64,000 bases of DNA from Sphagnum magellanicum. Lineage: Eukaryota; Streptophyta; Sphagnopsida; Sphagnales; Sphagnaceae. The DNA is taken from NCBI GenBank assembly GCA_021904315.1, contig CM038915.1, forward strand, positions 18,166,001-18,230,000, given 5' to 3'. The notes beneath the pieces were generated by a model. That model was not told the DNA's origin. It saw only the letters and a program-made list of their open reading frames with translations, and made no database searches. Of the stretch, positions 59,001 through 64,000 are shown piece after piece (the stretch's first letter is position 1; each line of letters starts with the position of its first letter). The translations under genes were made by a program, and so were the position numbers.

Positions 59001-59442
59001 GCAATAGTCAAAGAATTCTGGTTTTGAACATGGTCATCAGCTTTTGCTTTAGCATTTAAAGTGTGCCCAGATGCAGCCGCTTCTGGCATATGCAGGGGTG
59101 TTGAAAATGGTACAGATATAGCCCTTGCACTTCCAAGACCCCAGCCAGTGTTACTGAACATCTTGCTGGAAGCTAATGTACTGGAGGTAACTGATGGTGC
59201 CGATGTACCTACTATTGGGGTTGACAGCTTTGGCGACACCTTTGTTGAGTCATGTAATTGCCGAGGTGAGGCAGCTTGCTCACCCTCCTTCCTGACTTCC
59301 TGGCCACTTGCAGCTTCAATGTGTGTTTCTGGCATATCAACTCTCAGAAATACTGGTTCACTCACAGGTGAGTTGTTGGTTTCTCCTCCAGGCATTACCT
59401 GATATATGAACATCCCCATTGTTACTTTGCATCCCACCAACA

Positions 59443-59476
<34 letters not shown>

Positions 59477-61739
59477 AAGAAACAGAGAGATGAAGTGAGA
59501 CCACAGTATACAAGGAAGACCATCATCTGACAGTCCAATATAGAACAACACAACAATTACACCATCCACACACACTACATTTGAATGATGGAGTGAACTT
59601 TGAAAGCACATATTCAGGACCTACAACTCCAAGCAACAATGTCATTTGCTGAAGAAAATAGAAATATCTTACCTCCAAGACCTCTTTGGGCTGTGACTCT
59701 CTTTCTCGCTGACAAACCGTTGCTTTTTCGTCTTGCACAGCTGTGGGCAGTGTAGTAGCTGTGCTGCCACCTGCATTATCATCCCTTTCAGCATGGCTGC
59801 CCTCCACCACAGCTGCCTTATAATTCTCCCCAGGCCTTCCATTCCTTCCCAAAAACTCTGATTTTGTGGAACAACCAAGTTGCTCCATTTCATCCTTCAG
59901 TTTTTTTGATCTGGATACATCCCATGTTTCTCGGGGATCAATCTGCTTTGGATCCTTGCACCCAGAGTTACTTCCAGCTGCACCCTTTGCTCTTGCTTCC
60001 TCTGTGATAGGCATACTAGATGCAAGACAACTAGGTCCCTCTCGGAGCTCTGGTTCAGAAAGAGGCAGATCTCGTAACTTGGCACACTCTTGGCAGAGAA
60101 ACAGCTCTGGCCCACCACCTGATCAAGAGAAACAAATAGCAGCAACCTGAGTTTCAGCTTGTTTGAAAGTAAAAAGCTTGTGCTCAATCTCATCAACTCC
60201 TCACACTACTACTCTGCAAGAGATATGCACCCAGTGTGTCTCCTCCCTCCGCAGGACTTTCAAATCTGAGTGTTGCAAAGAAGACTTCTCAGAAAGTTCC
60301 ACAGTCTTTTGCTGCAAGATTTTGAGGATGTCTTTAAGGCTGACCAACCTCTTGTGAGAATCAAACTTCAAACTTACCAGAACCATGAGCTTCACGACAT
60401 GAAACTTGCTCAATCTTTGCACACTGACTGCAGACCAGGACACCTCCATCCATGAACTCCTGTACTGCCATCTTCTTCATAGCCTTGGGATTCTTTGGCG
60501 ATGTCAAAGGAGACTTCAAAGAAGCTACACTGCCAACGATGCCAGCAACCTCTGAAATCAACCCATCACCACCTTTCTTTGAGTGCTGCTGCTGCTGCAG
60601 CTGTTCCTCATCTGTTGCTTTACCACCATCTCCACCAATCCTTGCCCTCTTCTTCACAGAGTGATCCTTATGACTGGACTCATCACCTGCACGTTTACCA
60701 TGGCAATGTGATCTCTCCTCCTTGTTGGACCCTCGTTGATGTTGTTGTTGTTGCTGCTGCTGTTGTTGTTTGGGTCGATGCTTGCAGTGCTTCCCTTCAC
60801 CTCCTCTCTTACCATCACCACCACTGCCACCTCGCCTTCCATGCTTATCCTTGTGGCTGATGGTGGTGGCTGTATGGTCTGGCAATGGCTTCACATCCTT
60901 GTGATTCTTCTCTGTTTCCTCATCCTCATGTTTCTCCATTGTGTTTTCATTTTCCTGACTCACAGTACACAGATCCAGAAACCCTAAGAGAAGAGAAAAA
61001 ACCCTCCAACTCCATAGAAACAAGGATTCCACTGAGGAACAGGAAGAAAAACAAAACCCTAGCAAAAGAAACGAAGACAGTGAGGGAATTTTGAAAGCCG
61101 GCAATCTTTAGCAAGATACTGTGACAACTTCTTCTTCTTCTTCTTCTAATTCAGCAGGGTACAAAGAGACTGAACCAGTTTGTGCTGCGGTGAGGAGGAG
61201 GAATCTGGCAGCAGATGAGAGAAGCCATCTTCATATGGCCACGGCGCCAATTCGTTGGACTCGATGTGCAACACCTTGGGCACATAGCCTGTGAACTTCC
61301 ACAACTGCTGCGAGAAAACCTTAGAAACCCCAACAAACATCCGCGCATCTCCCCCCGGGATGCCATGTACGTGAGCGCGCTCCTCGCTGAGCATCTCGTG
61401 AGCGCTGGTGGTAGTGGTAGTGGTCTGGTGCTGCTGCTGCTCGCTGCTGGCGAAGACCTCCACTTGGTGACCTAAAGTCTCCAACACCTGTGTCACTTCC
61501 GCCACCTCTTCCAGCTCTTGCTGCTTCTTCTTCTTGCTCTTGCACTTGTCGCACACGAAAGTCGTCAATCCTTTGGGCACACGGCAGCAATGTGTGTGCA
61601 CCCACACACAACACTTGTCGCACTCCACCATCTCCTCGCCATCGTCGAAGTTGACACCGCAGGGACAAGCCACGATCCAGGACTCGTCTCCCCAATCATC
61701 GGACTCCGAACTCGAGGGATGATGTGCCTTCCCTCCCAT
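53002..61739 (-). CDS. PHD-finger protein, plant At1g50620/At3g20280-type family, 11 exons
   Basis: Likely chromatin reader. Exons: 61739-61176, 60954-60378, 60118-59673, 59398-58663, 58445-58233, 57910-56544, 56402-56217, 55790-55415, 54483-54419, 53912-53787, 53529-53002. Phases agree; 1,727 residues. N-terminal PHD finger: C25, C27, C40, C43, H48, C51, C63, C66. Then the family module GIPGGDARMFVG...LWKFTGYVPK (126-155). A second CxxC...CxxC site at C363/C366 and C388/C391 is split by an intron. The middle is long and Ser/Pro-rich. C-terminal family landmarks are DEELALKLHQELNSSPRVPR, a diverged RLRKVNGEPYLHSGHRQ segment and PKGKRKARRRR before an acidic tail. The exon 1 donor (AAACTG|GTTCAG) is the least certain junction. 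The start GGKAHH was chosen by family length. The symbols are from memory. Confidence 0.94.
59444..59475. repeat. (GA)n microsatellite in intron 3 of the PHD gene
   Basis: On the coding strand this is a (TC)n pyrimidine run about 45 bp upstream of the exon 4 acceptor, where it may act as part of the polypyrimidine tract. Confidence 0.93.
60720..60780. repeat. CAG/CAA polyglutamine tract in PHD gene exon 2
   Basis: Coding-strand CAA/CAG run gives about ten consecutive glutamines in a His/Lys/Gly-rich disordered segment. A second Gln run follows near 60590-60610. Confidence 0.9.
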
Positions 61740-62294
61740 CGCACCCACCCCCCGCGCAACAACGACTCCCACCCACTCTTATTATTCTCCTCAAATCCCC
61801 ACTCCACACTTCATCGCTCGCGTTGCACGGTCATGCATCCCCGCACCCATCGATCCCTCCTCCCTCTCCTAAACCCTAACCACAAACCCTCGCTCTCCGC
61901 TTCACTCCCCTCGCATGCGCGACAACAACAAAGCTTTGCGAACGCGGAAAGTGTCCAAAAATCTGAAGCGCGAAGGCGCGAACAAAACCTAACGGAGGAA
62001 AGAACAACAAAGAACGCCGTCTGCACGATGACGGGAGTCGCCGTTTTCTACGCGACGACAACACCACCGACGTGGCGTGAGGAGTCTTGGTAAGGCGCGG
62101 AAAGTGCGACGATTTCTTCAGGAGTTTTTTTCTTACGTCATCGGATTGCTGCGCTTCATCAGATTGATTCCTGCATGTTCTCCACGACGCAGCATTGTTG
62201 TTGGAAAAGGGAGGATCGGTAGTAATTTTGTTGTTGTCTCTTTTGCTGCTACTTTTTTCCTCCTCCTCCTCCTCCTTTCGGAGTGAAGACGGTG
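61740..62294. promoter_or_regulatory. Bidirectional promoter between PHD gene and malonyl-CoA decarboxylase
   Basis: Two divergent starts 555 bp apart. A telobox AAACCCTAA lies at 61871-61879, with a second partial copy (AAACCCT) at 61884-61890. The region is less AT-rich than intergenic DNA and carries CT/CCT runs near both starts. Confidence 0.55.
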
Positions 62295-63911
62295 ATGGCA
62301 AATGCAGCAGACAGGCTCACCAAACTGATGCGGATGAGCTTGAGATCTGCGCAACTTGGAGTCCATGTAAGAAGAACTTCTCCTTCTCCTTTTGTCTTCG
62401 TTTTCATCATGGATTGCTTGTCTCATGGCGAGCGAACTTCACAGAAGTGAAGTTCGGATGTGTGTGTGGCACTTGCAATTTGCGGTTTCGGATCAGAGCT
62501 TTTGAGCATCAATCATGTCCATCATCATCATTATCATCATCTTTCGCTGGAACTACGAACAGTTTTTCTTGCAGCAATCGACACGTGTTTGGTAGTGTAG
62601 TTTGATGATGAGCAAGCGCAGTGCAAACGGATGGGAACCGAGTTTCTCTTTTGTTTTCTTGTCCGATGAGAGAGAGAGAGGGTTGCTCAGGAAGGAAGAA
62701 TGCTACTCCATGATTGTTGATGTGTGAAGCTGCAACTCTGTTCCTTTCTGATTGCCATGTGTGCAGAAAAGCAGGCTTCCTAGTAGCAGTGAGCTTCAGC
62801 AGCAACAGCTTTTTAAGCAAGACAGGGGAGTAGTGGCAATGGAGGGAGCAGCAAACTCCAATTTATCCATCTTTGCATCCTCTCACTCTGCCAGGTAGGT
62901 CGACTTCTTATGCAGTTCTAGAAACACTCATGTGCATGCATTCATACTTGGTGAAGAAAGACACGTGATTCACATGTGACAAAAAACTTCCTTTGTCAGG
63001 GATCAAAACTCCCTCTGAGCAAGTGATGGATCCATGTTTCTGCAATCAACCGAGCAGTGGCAAGGTTTTCTGCCACACTTGGTTTGCAAGAATCTTGTGA
63101 TCCATGTTTTGTTCATTTTGTATGATCTTTGTTTCTCTCCCGTGACTCTAACAGATGTGACAATTCTATGCTTTTTTTGAGTTGCAAATCTATGGTCTGA
63201 TTCTGAACCAGCACTCTGCTTCTTGTGCAATACTTGACAGGGTGCTGAAGAAAGTCAGTGCACTGATGCATGAAGCGATTCACATGAAGAAAACAGATAT
63301 GCCAGACAAGACACTTTCTCAACTTCGCGAGGTATTTTGCTCAATTTGTAAGTAACATTTCTGCTAATGTACAAATGCTAGTTGATGTTCAGATCATGGG
63401 TCTTGAGGAGGTGAGCAGATATTGAACCTGCATGAATTGAATTTCTGTAGTTTGGATCCTGTTCTCTGCATTTCTGAAGTAGATCCTGTTCTCCAGATTC
63501 TGATATAGAGCCTTTTTCTCTTGGCATTTGTGATATAGATCATTGTTCCTGTTTTCTGGCAGTAAGCATTCCTCAGTGATTTCTGAACTTCCGGTGATTG
63601 TTGAATTTGTTCATGATGTGGATCCTGTTTTCCGCATTCTGATATAGATCCTGTTCTCTGCATTTCTGAGGTGGATCCTGTTCCTGTGTTCAGGCTGTAA
63701 AGGTTTTTCCGGTGATTTCTGAACCTCTGTTGATTACTGAAATTGTTCATTGTGCATGATGATGTGTTTGTGGCTTCTTGATGTTCCAAGGAGTATTTGA
63801 GATTGGATGAAGAAAACCGGCGGAGAGCTTTGGTGGTCTTGGCCACCAAATTTGGAGTGGATAGAGAGCGAGTGCAGGGCCTCCTTCAACATTACAGCAG
63901 CTTAAAGCCTG
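62295..63911 (+). CDS. MCD: Malonyl-CoA decarboxylase, N-terminal exons 1-4 (continues past window)
   Basis: Converts malonyl-CoA to acetyl-CoA and CO2; in plants the enzyme is mitochondrial or peroxisomal. Exons seen: 62295-62366, 62767-62894, 63241-63331, 63791-63911 (donor CCTG|GTACTC, phase 1). Phases agree. Residues 67-137 match the all-helical N-terminal domain of MCD: ALMHEAIHMKKTDMPDKTL, then EYLRLDEENRRRALVVLATK and FGVDRERVQGLLQHY. The first 65 residues (MANAADRLTKLMRMSLRSAQ...) are basic and poor in acidic residues, compatible with a mitochondrial presequence. The GNAT-like catalytic domain lies beyond 64000, so integrity cannot be judged. The gene is divergent from the PHD gene. 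Confidence 0.88.
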
Positions 63912-64000
63912 GTACTCCACTCCTCCAAGATTTGTCTTCTGCCTTAAATACATACTTGCACGCATGCACCTGCACACACACTCTCATTGTGAAGAGTAGG

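Overview
This window is nuclear DNA from a land plant. Every gene is intron-rich with GT-AG introns, two products look organelle-directed (a bacterial-type leucyl-tRNA synthetase and malonyl-CoA decarboxylase), one encodes a plant mitochondrial ribosomal protein, and several protein families are plant-specific. Very AT-rich intergenic DNA with decayed transposons separates the genes. The species cannot be fixed from sequence alone. The divergence of the proteins and the type of reverse-transcriptase remnant suggest a non-flowering plant (moss, fern or similar), but this is only an impression.

Layout. 1-1.6 kb: no recognisable gene. 1.63-3.75 kb (minus): complete 4-exon 2-oxoglutarate/Fe(II) dioxygenase whose stop codon lies inside a telomere-like repeat. 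4-13.7 kb: AT-rich repeat land with a decayed retrotransposon reverse-transcriptase tail, a Helitron-type PIF1 helicase scrap, a tRNA-like/SINE-like head and several tandem arrays. 13.8-16.1 kb: two exons of a PGAP1-like GPI inositol-deacylase, apparently broken, running into a 120-bp tandem array. 17.57-25.70 kb (minus): 7-exon gene for a ~2,012-residue PHD-finger protein. 26.5-33.8 kb: AT-rich, no gene seen. 33.88-42.44 kb (minus): 21-exon organellar leucyl-tRNA synthetase, with two different tandem arrays just upstream. 44.5-45.2 kb (plus): dead PIF/Harbinger transposase. 46.5-49.35 kb (minus): 6-exon C2H2 zinc-finger protein, head to head with 49.62-49.97 kb (plus), a single-exon mitochondrial ribosomal protein mL53. 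50-53 kb: diverged internal repeats, no gene recognised. 53.0-61.74 kb (minus): 11-exon, 1,727-residue PHD-finger protein, head to head with the first four exons of malonyl-CoA decarboxylase (62.30 kb to beyond the right edge).

All exon chains were built by hand from homology, GT/AG sites and reading phase. In the seven multi-exon models or partial models the phases agree throughout, which is the main support for them. The genes do not form one pathway. They do fall into two groups: organelle maintenance and metabolism (LeuRS, mL53, malonyl-CoA decarboxylase) and chromatin/nuclear proteins (two PHD proteins, one C2H2 protein). Two divergent promoters, each with telobox-like motifs, couple a member of each group. 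I found no convincing undescribed system. The most unusual items are the architecture of the 2,012-residue PHD protein, the minisatellite reading frame just upstream of the synthetase start, and the possible ancient linkage of LeuRS with malonyl-CoA decarboxylase.
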